From Membranipora membranacea (taxonomy: Eukaryota > Bryozoa > Gymnolaemata > Cheilostomatida > Membraniporidae): a stretch of DNA of 64,000 bases. Both the position numbers and the translations under genes were made by a program. How positions within the stretch are numbered: the stretch's first letter is position 1; every line of letters begins with the position of its first letter. The notes under the pieces were generated by a model. That model was given only the letters and a program-made list of their open reading frames with translations, was not told where the DNA came from and ran no database searches. Positions 52,201-63,118 of the stretch are shown piece by piece. Where the stretch lies: NCBI GenBank assembly GCA_914767715.1, contig OU612068.1, positions 29,202,001-29,266,000 of the forward strand. Direction: 5' to 3'.

Positions 52201-52285
52201 AGGGTGTTTTACTCATAGTGATTCAGTCCACTGTGGATGTTGAGTAGTAGGCCCATAAGACCATTGGACTTCCACTAGTGTAGGG
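49281..52285. other. Upstream region of TBC1D32
   Basis: No gene recognised. It holds a MITE copy (50130-50630) and a short direct repeat of ~65-70 bp around 51494-51560 and 51594-51657 (GAGTAACCTTGTTAGGTCAG in both). The TBC1D32 promoter and possibly a 5' non-coding exon are expected within the first few hundred bases, but nothing diagnostic is visible. Confidence 0.5.
50130..50630. mobile_element. MITE-like inverted-repeat element, copy 2
   Basis: Same family as 18529-19041. It shares ATAGACAGTTTTCTG at the left end, the CCTCTCTCCAGTTTGGTAC segment and its inverse, and the AAAACCCTGTGAGACAGGG centre, which is inverted relative to copy 1. The right terminus has diverged (CAGAAAGCTGATC instead of CAGAAAACTGTC). 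No coding frame. Confidence 0.75.
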
Positions 52286-52495
52286 TGTAGTGTATTCAAC
52301 TTACATGAGATATGCTGAGGTGTCCAGTATTGGTACAACTCCTTTGTCTCCTCTCATTCTCTTCTCCTCTCTTAGCCAGCGTGATTATTAATGCCTCTTT
52401 CCTGCGCATTCCCGGATGTAGCCTGAGTTCTTATGCAGCACTCTTATCTGTCTTTCCCTATTTACTACCTGCAGTCTATTATACCTTGCACTACA
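52286..52495 (-). repeat. LTR (3' LTR of the minus-strand element)
   Basis: Starts TGTAGTG and ends CACTACA, so it has 7 bp terminal inverted repeats with the usual TG...CA ends. It differs from the other LTR at four sites seen by eye. The purine-rich tract next to it (minus-strand AGAAAGAGAGGAGGA, 52496-52510) is the likely polypurine tract for plus-strand priming. Confidence 0.95.
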
Positions 52496-52643
52496 TCCTC
52501 CTCTCTTTCTATATTGTTATTGATAGTCATTGTTGTGGGTAATATAACCGATACCGAAGTCCTGGTAGTAGAAATCTATATAGTGTATAAGTGTTCCTGT
52601 CTAATATCCCTTAGACCTTGATTCTAGTATTCTTCTTACTTGT

Positions 52644-52735
52644 ATATCCTTCATGGCTAATACTATGCACTCTTTTATCCTTCCTGGCTAATACTACGCA
52701 CTCTTTTATCCTTCCTGGCTAATACTACGCACTCT
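52644..52735. repeat. 31 bp tandem repeat in the retrotransposon
   Basis: Three copies of a unit containing ATCCTTCCTGGCTAATACTA, the first slightly diverged. They lie between the pol stop and the 3' LTR, in untranslated element sequence. Confidence 0.9.
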
Positions 52736-52920
52736 CTCTCAGGTCCCTAACTGACCTGCTCCCTTACTATCTATTCCATTCCTGTCTAATACTCCTTCTG
52801 CTATTCCTCCCTCTCAACGCAAATGATTCTAGTACCACACATAATCAGGGTTTTTGACCTTCTTAGCGTTTCTTGTACTTGGTGGCCTAGGGGCACTTGG
52901 CTGGATGTTTCGTTCTGTCT

Positions 52921-55800
52921 CTATTCTGCTGGACTCTCCTCACCACCTTCTATGTCATCCTTCAGCAATATTCGTAAATGTTTCCTAGTCCTTCTCACAA
53001 GTCTTTTGTCTGTCTCAATCCAATAGCTATCGGGCTCTTCGGCCTTGTATTTCACAATGCCTCTCTTGCCTTTGTCTGAGTGACTAATTTTAACCCATAC
53101 TGTCTGACCCTCTTGTAAATCTGCGAAATCTGAAGCTCTCCTCGATTTGTCAAAGTTCCTCTTCTGTCTCTCCTTTAAAGTAGTGTCTCGTTTTCTAAAG
53201 CCCTCAGTATCACATGCCTTCTGATGCTTGATAGGTAATTCGTTCCGCATTCTCCTGCCTAATAGAAGCTCGTCTGGTCTGCAGCTGCTCTCTAGTGGGG
53301 TGGTACGATATGCCATCAGGGCCTTATTCTTATCTTCTTCCGTATTCCAAAGTCCTTTAATAGTCTCCACACTCCTCTCTGCCAGACCATTAGCCTCATG
53401 ATGATGTGGGCTACTAGTAACATGGATCACGCTGTATTCTTCCATCAAATCTCTCCACTCTTTAGAAACATATTTATCCGTCCTTATCCTATCTGGGGCT
53501 CCATACCTCGCAATAACTGGTCTGAACTTCTTGGCCAATTCCACCCCTGTTTGTCCACTCATCCCTACAACTTCAATCCACCGGGAGTAGTAGTCAACAA
53601 ACAAAGCATAAACCTTCCCTCTAAACTCAAACAAATCCGAAGCTACGTGACTCCACGGAGCTTCTGGCAGCTCCGTTTGGTGTAATGGAAGATTCCTCAT
53701 TCGTCTAAATTTAATACATTTCGGGCATTCTTCTACCATCTCAATGATCTCCTTTCTTATAGACGGCCACCACACCGAGTCTTGACTCCTGTGATACGTT
53801 TTGACCATACCCTGGTGACCGGAATGTAAGCGCAGCAGCATGTTCTCGCGCATTGCAGTAGGAATGTACAGTCTGGAGTTCATCACAATTAGGCCGTCTT
53901 TCTCACTCAGAAGATCCATGTTGCCCTTCACCTTCTTCAGCTCTCCCTTTACTGTTCTTGGCCACCCCCCTTTCATAGCCTTCAAAATCACCTGATAATC
54001 GTCATCTACTTTGGCATGTCTCTTTATCTCTTCCACCAACGCATCTCCTTCCGCAGATATCAAAGTCCTAATGTGCATTTCCACCCTTGCTATCCTAGCT
54101 ACTTCTTGTTCGATCGGTGGCCTTGAGAGTAAATCAGCAATAAACATTTTACTCCCAGGTGTATGGAAAATTTTATAGTCATATCTCATAAGTCTCATCT
54201 TAAATCGTTGAATCCTCAGCGGCAACTCTGACAAATCCTTAGACCCAAGCAGAGGAATCCATGGCTTGTGGTCTGTCTCTACTTCAAAATGTCTTCCAAC
54301 TAGATAAAAGTATTTTTCACATGCCCATGTGATCGCCAGTGCTTCCTTCTCAATTTGACCATATCTCTTTTCAGCACCTGTGAGCTTCCAAGAGGCGTAA
54401 GCCACTGGTTTCCATTCTCCATCTCCCTGATCCTGTAACAGCGCTGCCCCCAGAGAGTGACAACTTGCGTCAGCTGTTACCCTGTGACTTTTATTGTAGT
54501 CAAACAAAGCCAACAACGAAGAAGATGTAATCAGCTCCTTAACCTTATCAAAACTCCTCTGATGTATCTCTAGCCATATCCAATCATTCTTTTTCCTGTC
54601 TAATTCTCTCAGAGGCGCCTCTACTTCTGATATGAGAGGGCTGAATCTACCCAAGTAGTTCACCATAGCTAAAAATCTCTGCAACCCCTTCCTATCAGCC
54701 GGTGCCGGCATCTCGCGGATGGCCCTCTCCTTCTCCGGGTCAACCCCTATACCTTTCTTAGTCAGTATGTGCCCCAGGAGTTTCACTTCCTGAACTCCGA
54801 ATACACACTTCTCTTTGTTTAATGTCATCCCCGCTTCTTCGACTTTCTTCAGAACTTCCGCTAATCTTGCATCATGCTCCTCCTTGCTCTTTCCAACAAC
54901 CAAAATGTCGTCCATCATACACACCACTCCTGTTAGTCCCCCTAATATTTTGTTCATTTGCCTTTGGAAAAATTCAGGTGCAGCCGAAATTCCAAACGGC
55001 ATTTTCAGGTATTGATAACGACCAAAAGGTGTTATAAAAGTGGTATACTCTCGTGACTCCTCCGCCAAATCAATCTGCCAGAATCCTGAGTTTGCATCCA
55101 TCTTGCTAAAGTATCGACTGCCTTCTAACGATGCAAGGGTGTCTTCCAGATGGGGTAATGGATATGGCTCCCTCATCACACTCTTATTCAGTTGGGTCAG
55201 ATCAACGCATATTCTGACCTTTCCATTAGATTTAGGTGCTACCACCATGCCAGAACACCAAGAAGTTGGCTTCTCTACCTTCTCTATAACACCCAACTCC
55301 TCCATCCTTTCTAACTCATCCTTTGTGGCCTTTCTCAATCCTATATGTAATCTTCGTGGGACGTTCAAGCACAACGGATTTGCGCCCTCCTTGATTTTTA
55401 TCTTGAACACATCAGGCAATACTCCCAATTTACCGAATAACTTGGGATGTTTCAACTCTACCTCCTCGCTAATGCTCCTTATTGTCTTCACCAATTTGAA
55501 CTTCCGAATCTCTGGCTTTCCTAGTAAATTGTTACGTGCCCCTTCTAGGATGTACGCTTTACCTCTTACTTCCTGACCTCATACAGAGATAAGGGGAAGG
55601 TAAGCCTTGAAGTGAATCTCTAATTTACTCCCATCTGCTCCTCTAAAATCACGTCGAGTCGGGCGCATATCTAATCCTAGCCTCTGCGCCGTCTCCTTGT
55701 TGAAAACTGTCACATCCGCTCCAGTATCCACAATGAATTTAACCATCTTCTTAGAAGATCTCAGCTTGATTTCAAATTCATTGTCTTTCTTCCTTCCTAG
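52921..55800 (-). CDS. pol: Retrotransposon protease-RT-RNase H-integrase (pol), interrupted
   Basis: The protease motif DTGAD lies at 55714-55728. An in-frame TGA at 55579-55581 separates it from the long open part ending at 52921. Reverse transcriptase follows with RICVDLTQLN, LKMPFGISAAPEFFQR and a catalytic MMDD (54908-54919; YxDD in most relatives, with the first position varying in some gypsy groups). RNase H shows TADAS, KRYGQIEKEALAI and ETDHKP. Integrase has an HHCC zinc-binding region (~53710-53840) and a D,D,E core (SDLFEF, RTDKYV, NGLAERSVE), although the usual DNG after the second Asp reads DKY. It is in the same frame as gag. The RT-to-integrase part is open for about 886 codons, so decay is slight. 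Confidence 0.9.
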
Positions 55801-56784
55801 TCATAACGATTCATCGCTGGAGTATCCTGCTACAGCATTTATCTCCCCTTTTCCTGTTTCTCTGCCTGCAAACTTGTTCGGACAGAATTTAGCTATGTGC
55901 GAAGGCTCTCCACACACATAACATTTTGGGGCCTCCCTTTGACCACTCTTTTCTCCTTTCTCATTCCTCTCCTTCTCCGCACACGATCTGTAATCATGAC
56001 CCCCGTAGCGTCCGCATGTCCAACAACCCCGGCCTCTGCTACCTCCACGATCTCTGAATCCTGAACTAAAATTACTTGCTCCAACCCTGTCTATATCTGC
56101 TTGCTCTTTACCAACTGTTGAGTTCTCCTGACTAACTTCAACTAGGTCAACTTCTCAAACACGCTTAGATTCTCCTGACTTGATAATTTTGGCTGCAGCC
56201 TGGGCTGATTCATATCTACTGCACATGTTTTTCACCTTGTCTAAAGTTAACTCCTTTTTCAACAGCAGATCACCTCTTATCTTATCTACATGCATTCCTT
56301 TGATAACAATGAGGGTGTTCATCTCTTCTTCCAATCCGCCCCATCTGCATGTACTGCCACTCCTTTCTACCCTTTCTATATACTTGTCTAATCTCTCATC
56401 TCTCCTCTGCTCCATGCACAAGAACCTGTGTCTGGTCGCAACTATGTTTTCCCTGCTTGCAAAATGGTTGTCAAACGCCACTTTCAGTTGCTCATATTGC
56501 ATGGCATCCACATCACCATCCCATGTCTCAAAGATGTTCATACCATACTCCCCCATGCTATCTAGCAGTAATGCCGCTTTTCTCTGCTCTATTTCAAACT
56601 TCTCTACTTGACTATCTTCTGCCTTTCTCCTGGACCTAATTCCACCACTGTCCTTGTATCTCAACCCTGCACCAATCACAGCTATTTCAAAACGTCTGAT
56701 AAACTTCCTCCAACATTCCAACTCAGCACCATTTTCCATGCTAAACACTGGAGTCTTAACACTCCTTCCAAATTTATTGTCCAT
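55801..56784 (-). CDS. gag: Retrotransposon gag with zinc knuckles, interrupted
   Basis: Translation probably starts at the ATG at 56784. The capsid-like part (about 209 codons) contains YEQLKVAFDNHF and RDERLDKYIERVER, typical of gypsy gag. A TGA at 56155-56157 interrupts the frame. Past it, the same frame continues into an Arg/Gly-rich linker and two zinc knuckles: one unusual (C-x2-C-x5-H-x4-C) and one canonical (CYVCGEPSHIAKFC, C-x2-C-x4-H-x4-C). A second TGA at 55801-55803 precedes protease. The zinc knuckles bind retroelement RNA during particle assembly. Confidence 0.85.
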
Positions 56785-56902
56785 GTTTGTAACGTGATCA
56801 ATATGTCGGTTATTGATTCAAAGACCTCACTATTCCTCTCTCTCAAATATGGCCTCCTCTGCCACTCATTAGATCAAAACCTTCACTAATACTCTCTAGT
56901 TT

Positions 56903-56915
56903 ACTTCTGACACCA
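56903..56915 (-). promoter_or_regulatory. Primer-binding site (tRNA-Leu type)
   Basis: Directly inside the 5' LTR, the minus strand reads TGGTGTCAGAAGT, complementary to a 13-nt tRNA 3' end ACTTCTGACACCA as in animal tRNA-Leu. There is no gap between LTR and site. This fixes the element's orientation and minus-strand primer. Confidence 0.85.
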
Positions 56916-57125
56916 TGTAGTGTATTCAACTTACATGAGATATGCTGAGGTGTCCAGTATTGGTACAACTCCTTTGTCTTCTCTCATTCTCTTCTCCTCT
57001 CTAAGCCAGCGTGATTATTAATGCCTCTTTCCTGCGCATTCCCGGATGTAGCCTGAGTTCTTATGCAGCACTCTTATCTGTCTTTCCCTATTTACCACCT
57101 GCAGTCTTTTATACCTTGCACTACA
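56916..57125 (-). repeat. LTR (5' LTR of the minus-strand element)
   Basis: Same 210 bp sequence as 52286-52495 with about four substitutions. It is flanked on the outside by the TAGGG target duplication (57126-57130). It carries the element's promoter by analogy; no TATA box stands out. Confidence 0.95.
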
Positions 57126-57423
57126 TAGGGTAAGTCATTGAGTTATTCGCAGTGTATCTCTTGAATCTTAATTTGAATACAATCTGGTTCCACTTTATTC
57201 GCAAAGAACATTAAGTGGTGCTTAATGCAGGTAATCTAAACCCTGACTATTTAGTAACCAATTTCAAAATACTGACATGTAGTAATGTTTCAAAGTTATT
57301 GAATAATGGTTTATTCAAATAATTATATTGCACTGTTGTGTTGTCACAAGGGCTTACCAAACGTTAGCAGCTTACCAGGGGAGATAAATGCAAGTAATGT
57401 ATACAAATTCAACAGCTACGCAG

Positions 57424-57937
57424 TCATGAAGGCATCGTTCCCATGCAGTTTAGAGACTAGATTTGATTTTAAGAAAATGGAATACAACAGTGCAAAATAG
57501 AATTGCACACAATTTGGAGCCACACAGAGTGTTAGCAAACAAATTGCAAAGCATTTATTTGCCATATGATGCCAGTATTCTTGCAAATTACTCTCTAGTA
57601 AAGTAGCTGTAGTTACTGTGCAGTTACCATATTGCAAAAAACTGTGTTGCTTTGTATGCACCATTTATGCCTCTACGTGGTCATAAACGCATCATTCCCA
57701 TGCAGTCTAGAGACTAGATTTGATTTCAAGAAAATGGAATAAAACAGTGCAAAATAGAATTGCACACAATTTGGAGCCACACAGAGTGTTAGCAAACAAA
57801 TGGCAAAGCATTTTATCACATATTATGATGCCAGTATTCTATCAAATTACTCTCGAGTAAAGTAGCTGTAGTTACTGCGCAGTTACCATATTGGAAAAAA
57901 CTGTGTTGCTTTGTATGCACCATTTATGCATCTACAA
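57424..57937. repeat. 257 bp tandem duplication
   Basis: Two units, about 57424-57680 and 57681-57937, roughly 90% identical (shared CATGCAGT...AGAGACTAGATTTGATTT and TTTGGAGCCACACAGAGTGT). No coding frame survives in both units. Function unknown; it lies in the spacer upstream of the NIPSNAP gene. Confidence 0.85.
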
Positions 57938-59035
57938 GATATTGAATGTTAAACGTGTACCATGCAACACAGAAACAATCCAATTGCGACATTGGAAACA
58001 TGTTGCCGCATACAATGTGCCCGCTGGGTTGGGAGTAATTACATTTTAATTACATAGGTTGTACATGTAAAAGTATCACAGAATTGTATCTGTGGCATGC
58101 TGTTCTGTTGCATGCAGGGTTAAGGGTTAATGCACTTCGCAGGCACTAATACAATGCACGTTGCAGGCATAAATACAATGCACAACCACTGGGACTGCTG
58201 TGTCAAGTAATGCAATAGCAAAGAGTTATATTAGTCATAGGAACAGCCAGCACTAGCTAATGTTGTGAATAAGACATGAGTGTGACCTTGATTTTGCAAA
58301 CTGTCAGAATCATGATCATAAACCCATGCCCATGGGCTGATAACTTGATCTAGTGTAATATATCAAGTTATATAATACTTCTTAGTGGTTGAAAGGTGAC
58401 TAAGTCATTCATAGTGCAGGTACCTAGCCTGGGCATATTGTCCATGGCTAGCTGCCTGCCCAGGCTAGCAGGTACCCATGTGAACTTGCTTGGCATCAAC
58501 ATTATTAAGGTCACACAAACTGGGCAGTTCTCTGTGAACTGGAGCGCCTGTCTTGACACCGTTTTTGCAGGTTGCACTGTCTCTAAACAGACTGAATCAG
58601 AATTTCTATCATTTATTTATGCATGGACAAGCCTGCGATGTTGATTTATCTCCTTGGGAAATTGAGTTCCCTTGATTTCCCTGTCGTGCTTCCATCCCAC
58701 TGGTTGGATGGACAAAAGTTTTATGGGTTGGAGCTTAGTTAGCTTTACCATATGGTATAAACCCGCCGTGATTTCTGTGATAGGCTCCTAATCCATGGCA
58801 TCCAGCGTGTGTGACTAGTGAAATAGGCCCCTTATCCATAGCGTCAAGCGCGTGGAAATGTAGTAGGCCCCTAATCCATAGGGGATACGTATCCAGTGTG
58901 TGTGTGAATCTCATGTACTGTCATCTGGTTGGAGTTGATCGGGATGCTTGATCCTCTTCCCGAGGCCACAGCTGTAAACTTTTTCTTCCATAATGACTTC
59001 TAACTTTTTTAGACTGAAAAACAAGAGAGACCATG
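57938..59035. other. Region upstream of the NIPSNAP-family gene
   Basis: No gene recognised. It includes a strong hairpin at 58419-58475 (GGTACCTAGCCTGGGCA and its near-exact inverse). It also has three degenerate copies of an AGGCCCCTAATCCATAG-containing unit (about 58780-58905) within 260 bp of the start codon, which could be promoter-proximal sites. Confidence 0.5.
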
Positions 59036-61969
59036 ATGCTGGCTCGACACTTAAAAAGGGTGAGAGATTATCAAATGCCGCAGTTTGTGTTGTCAGGTTT
59101 GACTTGAACAAATTTTGTTGCTGCAATTTGTTGTGAGTTCATTGAAATTGAATGTGCTACTTTTTTTTACTGTTTGTAGCAAAGAACTTGTTTTTGTAGG
59201 CTGTAAGTCTTGGTCTCGGTGCAGTTCGACAATCTTCCACAAACTCAAAGCTGTATGAGCTGAGGATATATTCTGCTAATAACCCCGTGGCTCTTAAGAA
59301 AGCTCTGGAGTTGAGCGCTGAAGCCTTGCCCATTAGGTTCGCTGCCTCTCCAGCGCTAGGCTACTTCATATCAGAAATCGGAGCTCTAAATGAAACCGTA
59401 CATATATGGGAATATGGTGAGGTGACGCGATGCTTGTATCAGCATTCAAATTTCTGAAAAAAACATTTTCTCCTTGTTTCAATGAAGAAAGGTAGTTACC
59501 ATGCCGACTTGTTTGGACCAGGTTAAGACATTTTGAATCTTTATGACCATCACAACCCAGTTTCTTTCTGCACTGCACTCCACCCAATTCAAATTTCTGG
59601 GCCCATCGATTATCGATTATCATGAAGCATTAGAATGCATTGGGATTTGGAAAAATGGATCAATATTCTGTGTCTGAGTACACTGTATACTACGATCATG
59701 TAGTCTCCTGATAATCTCTCCTCCAATACTAGTGTAGGGTATCAATTGGTGCAATCAAGGTGATACAAAACTTAATACTAAAATAAGTATAATGGAAGCT
59801 TTATTTCTGACCTAGACTTTGATATGATTTTGATGTATCTGAGTTTAGTCATAGATAAAAGACAGTGTAGTTTGTTTATACAGATGGATATAATCAGAGA
59901 GCCGGTGTAAGAAAACAGCTGGCTGCAGACAAAGAATGGCTCACCAAGGCTGGTCCTATGCTTGAGCAGTTCATTAAACAAGAGAATTTGACTATGAGAC
60001 TTTTCCCTTGGAGCTCTGTTGTGGCTGATGTGACACCAGGAGGTAAGAGACGCGTTGTTAGAAATATAACGTTACAGAAATGATCATAATGTTGTCATTC
60101 ACATGGGGACCTTCAACTCCTCATGCATGTTGCTGTGACTTTGTAACAGCCAATGCATTGATGAAAACTACTGTTTAAAGAGGGGGGCTTATCTAAATGT
60201 TTCACTAGAATCCCACCCATCTCTCCCTCCCCCACCAATATTTTATACGATACACAACTCCTGTGCAACTATGGCTTAGTAAATAAACCCGTAAACAAGC
60301 TATAAGCTATACCTCCTTCAGTTCTCTACTAAAAGAAAAAAGCCCTGGAGTGAAAAGATGCAGAAACTTATTTACTCTCAATTCTGATCCCAATCGCTAA
60401 GCTTGTGTTTACCTTGTCAGCCAGGGTATAAACAACAGCAGTCAAAATTAACCTCAAGCATAGTGCATGTTTATAGAAGGCCAATGAATAAATAAACAGC
60501 TGTCCAACATTTTTGGAGAGCAAGGATATTATGTACAGTATAGTTTAAGATCTCAAACTGTGGCGGGATAGCTGGTAGAGGCATTTCATTATCAACCACT
60601 TTTGCCCACCCAAAGTGAAGGGAAAGGGTAAGTGGGAAAGTGGCTGATAATGAAATGCTTTTACTAACTAGCTATCCCACCACAGTTTAGCCGCTTAAAC
60701 TATATACAGTATAATCTTAGAATAATGTACTAAAAAACTGAGACTGTTGCACAGAGTAGGGATATATCTCTACTCTGTAACTTTGCGCAGGAGCAAATGA
60801 AAGATCGTCATACTACTAGATTACCCTCAATCACTTCCAACATGATGAGATGACAAATATTCTACCTTCTTTGACAGTAAATTATACAAATATATACATA
60901 TATAAATGTCTATGTCTATTACAGGTGCATATTTCCTCCAGAGTTACACTTTTAAACCAGATGTCTCAGCAAATCAGATGTCAGCTGCTCTGCAAAAGTT
61001 TATTAGCGATAGTAAACTGACATCTCTCGGAGCCTGGCAAGAGGAACTTGGACCAAACTCTTATTCCAATGGTAATATTTTAACTACAAGCTCTTCAGCC
61101 CTGATTCTGAAGTACAAGTTGCTACTACGTTGCATCAGTTAATAAATAAAATGATGCATTAGTACAAAATAAAATAACAACATTTATAAGTTGTCTGCCC
61201 TTATATATTCATTATCTCGTATTTGAGTTGTCTTCCTTCTGTGGTTTTGTAGCATACGCAGTATATCACACATCGGATCTGGACTCAGATCAGAACCCAA
61301 CTTTGGCCTCTACTGATGCATGTAAGTAAAGATGTACAATCCTAGAGTTCAGTGTATGTAATAGTTGCCCACCCCAACTCCCTCCACTATCTGACAGAAA
61401 ATAGAGGAGGTGGGGGCAGAAGATAATTTATCATATAAGAAGCTAGGTAAAACGAGCCAACAGGCTTCAGCCAAAGGTTACTTGTGTGTAAAAGTAAACC
61501 GTTCACTAGTAATTATTCATGTGTGATTACAATGTTGAGGAAGGAACATGGTGAACAAAGTGAAGGCTTTAGACTACTTGCAATAATCCTCTATGATAAG
61601 ATTTCCGTGTTTCTCATATGATTTCTATTTATCTAACTCTTGTCAATCAAACTGTTTTTTTTGTGATGATGGAAAAAACATTTAGAGCTCTGTGTTATTA
61701 CTAACAAAAACAGCGTTCTCAACGTCCAACATACAAATATTTAGGTTAATATTTCCAACAGTATCACTAAACCCTGGCTTATTTATAAGGCAGAATTGGT
61801 ATATACTTTGATATGTATGTGTATGTACCTTGTATGTACCTTCATTGTGTCAATGATGACAAATAAAACTAAGTTTATTTATCTAATTGCAGATGACACT
61901 TTGAGAAAGGTGACCAGTAAGATACACACACGTCTCCTAACACCAGCTTCATTCTCGGACTGGAAGTGA
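59036..61969 (+). CDS. NIPSNAP family mitochondrial protein
   Basis: Six exons: 59036-59059, 59200-59416, 59884-60042, 60925-61071, 61253-61321, 61893-61969. They total 693 nt and 230 residues, close to the usual NIPSNAP3 length. The start was fixed by frame: only ATG 59036 (MLARHLKR, a basic presequence start) joins exon 2 in phase 0. The first ferredoxin-like half has KLYELRIYS, GYFISEIGALNETVHIWEY and RAGVRKQLAADKEW, matching the NIPSNAP pattern of ELR.Y, E.GALN...HIW.Y and R...R. The second half starts GAYFLQSYTFKP and ends in RLLTPASFSDWK. NIPSNAPs are mitochondrial matrix or outer-surface proteins linked to mitophagy and vesicle traffic in vertebrates. A small palindromic element sits in intron 3. 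Which paralogue group it belongs to is not clear. Confidence 0.88.
60530..60715. mobile_element. Small palindromic MITE
   Basis: About 185 bp whose ends are inverted copies (left AGTTTAAG...CAAACTGTGGCGGGATAGCT, right AGCTATCCCACCACAGTTT...CTTAAACT). The core ATTTCATTATC / GATAATGAAAT is also inverted, and the centre is ~60 bp. It lies in NIPSNAP intron 3 with no coding capacity. Probable non-autonomous DNA transposon. Confidence 0.8.
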
Positions 61970-62402
61970 TCAGAGTTATGAGTGGTGAGTTATCACCAAA
62001 AACATATGAATAATTATTTATATGTTTATGGTCAACACTGTTTGTATTCTTTCTATCTAGTCTTTTTATTCTAACCTACAACTATAAACAAATATATATA
62101 TACTTTTCTTTACACACATTGTTGAACTTAGAATTATCCTCAACATCAAATCTGAGACTAGTTATACTGACTTTATTTCTTTGATCAAAATAATAATCAT
62201 GAGCTGTTACATTTCAGTTGTTAGTGACTTATACCACTTCTGTGTATCATATATCTATATTAACATAAATATATACCATATATCATATACCATATATCAT
62301 ACCATAGATATGGTAATGACTTAAAAAGTCTATAATAGTTAAATTGGAGTAGTAATGAACTCAACTCTACACTCCTAGTTGTTCAGGCAAGATGTTCAAT
62401 TC
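61970..62402. other. Convergent 3' intergenic region
   Basis: AT-rich sequence between the NIPSNAP stop codon and the stop codon of the minus-strand gene. It includes ATATCAT/TACCATATA-type short repeats at about 62245-62310. No gene seen. Confidence 0.5.
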
Positions 62403-63118
62403 TCACTTGAATCGCTCTTGTGGCGCTGGCCTCACTAAATGAGAAGTGTTGCCATAACCATAGTATCTGATTTTACACACTCCACTTCCCATGTTAACAT
62501 TATCTGCGTATCTCAGTCCTATGTAGAACTGAGTTGAAGATGAAGCAACAGACCAGAGATTGGGGTGACCTGTAGTCATACTCGCTCCTGATGATGAGTA
62601 CATAGAGAGTTTGTTGTTTTCAAAGATAGAAAATGAGACAATGAGATTTGTTTGTTTTTGCGTTGTGGTCCCGTACGAAGCATAAAGAATGAACCGAGAA
62701 ACGGTAAACCATCCACATATTTGATGCACACACCATGCCACTGAGAGAGATTTATGTAAACTGATCTAACAGAATATCACTATGTGGTGTAAAAACTAAT
62801 GTATAACCTCTCCATCTCAAGCGTCACCCCACACCCTGCTTGTGACCCATCCCAGCTGAACAAAGGTTTGATAGAATCACAATATCAGAGCTAATACAAT
62901 GAATCTTTCCAAACGGGTAATTTTATCTTAGCACTGATTGATGTAGAAAGGCATAGCCATTAGTCATGAGATGAGAGTTCTTACCTGTAGAGGTTTGTGG
63001 GTGTTCTAGTTATTTCAGAAACTAGCTCTGTATGGGCTGGTAAATGAGCCCAGAACCTTAGGTCTGATGCAAGCGTCCAATTCGTGACCATGAATGTATG
63101 GTGCTGTGCTGGTAGAAT
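62403..63118 (-). CDS. Unidentified protein, last two exons
   Basis: Two exons joined in phase 2 encode the C-terminal ~163 residues of an unknown protein: 63118-62985 (acceptor TTTTCAG, donor GTAAGA) and 62760-62403 (acceptor GATCAG, ending TGA). The frame is the only one open through both, and the phase fits exactly, which supports the model. The sequence is rich in Ser, Tyr, Thr and aromatic residues, with alternating hydrophobic stretches such as FILYASYGTTTQKQTNLIVS, suggesting a beta-rich, possibly extracellular domain with few Cys. No family was recognised. Upstream exons lie beyond 63118; no further coding exon was identified up to 64000. Confidence 0.45.

Larger units (their letters stand above)
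52286..57125 (-). mobile_element. Full-length Ty3/gypsy-type LTR retrotransposon
   Basis: A 4840 bp element with 210 bp LTRs at both ends, flanked by a 5 bp target duplication TAGGG (52281-52285 and 57126-57130). Coding order gag - zinc knuckle - protease - RT - RNase H - integrase on the minus strand is the Ty3/gypsy order. The two LTRs differ at about four positions (roughly 98% identical), so insertion was fairly recent. The single gag-pol frame has three TGA interruptions. It lies between TBC1D32 and the NIPSNAP gene and does not break a recognised gene. Confidence 0.95.

Noticed and set aside
55040-55576. 178-codon plus-strand frame
   Set aside because: Antisense shadow of the reverse-transcriptase region of pol.
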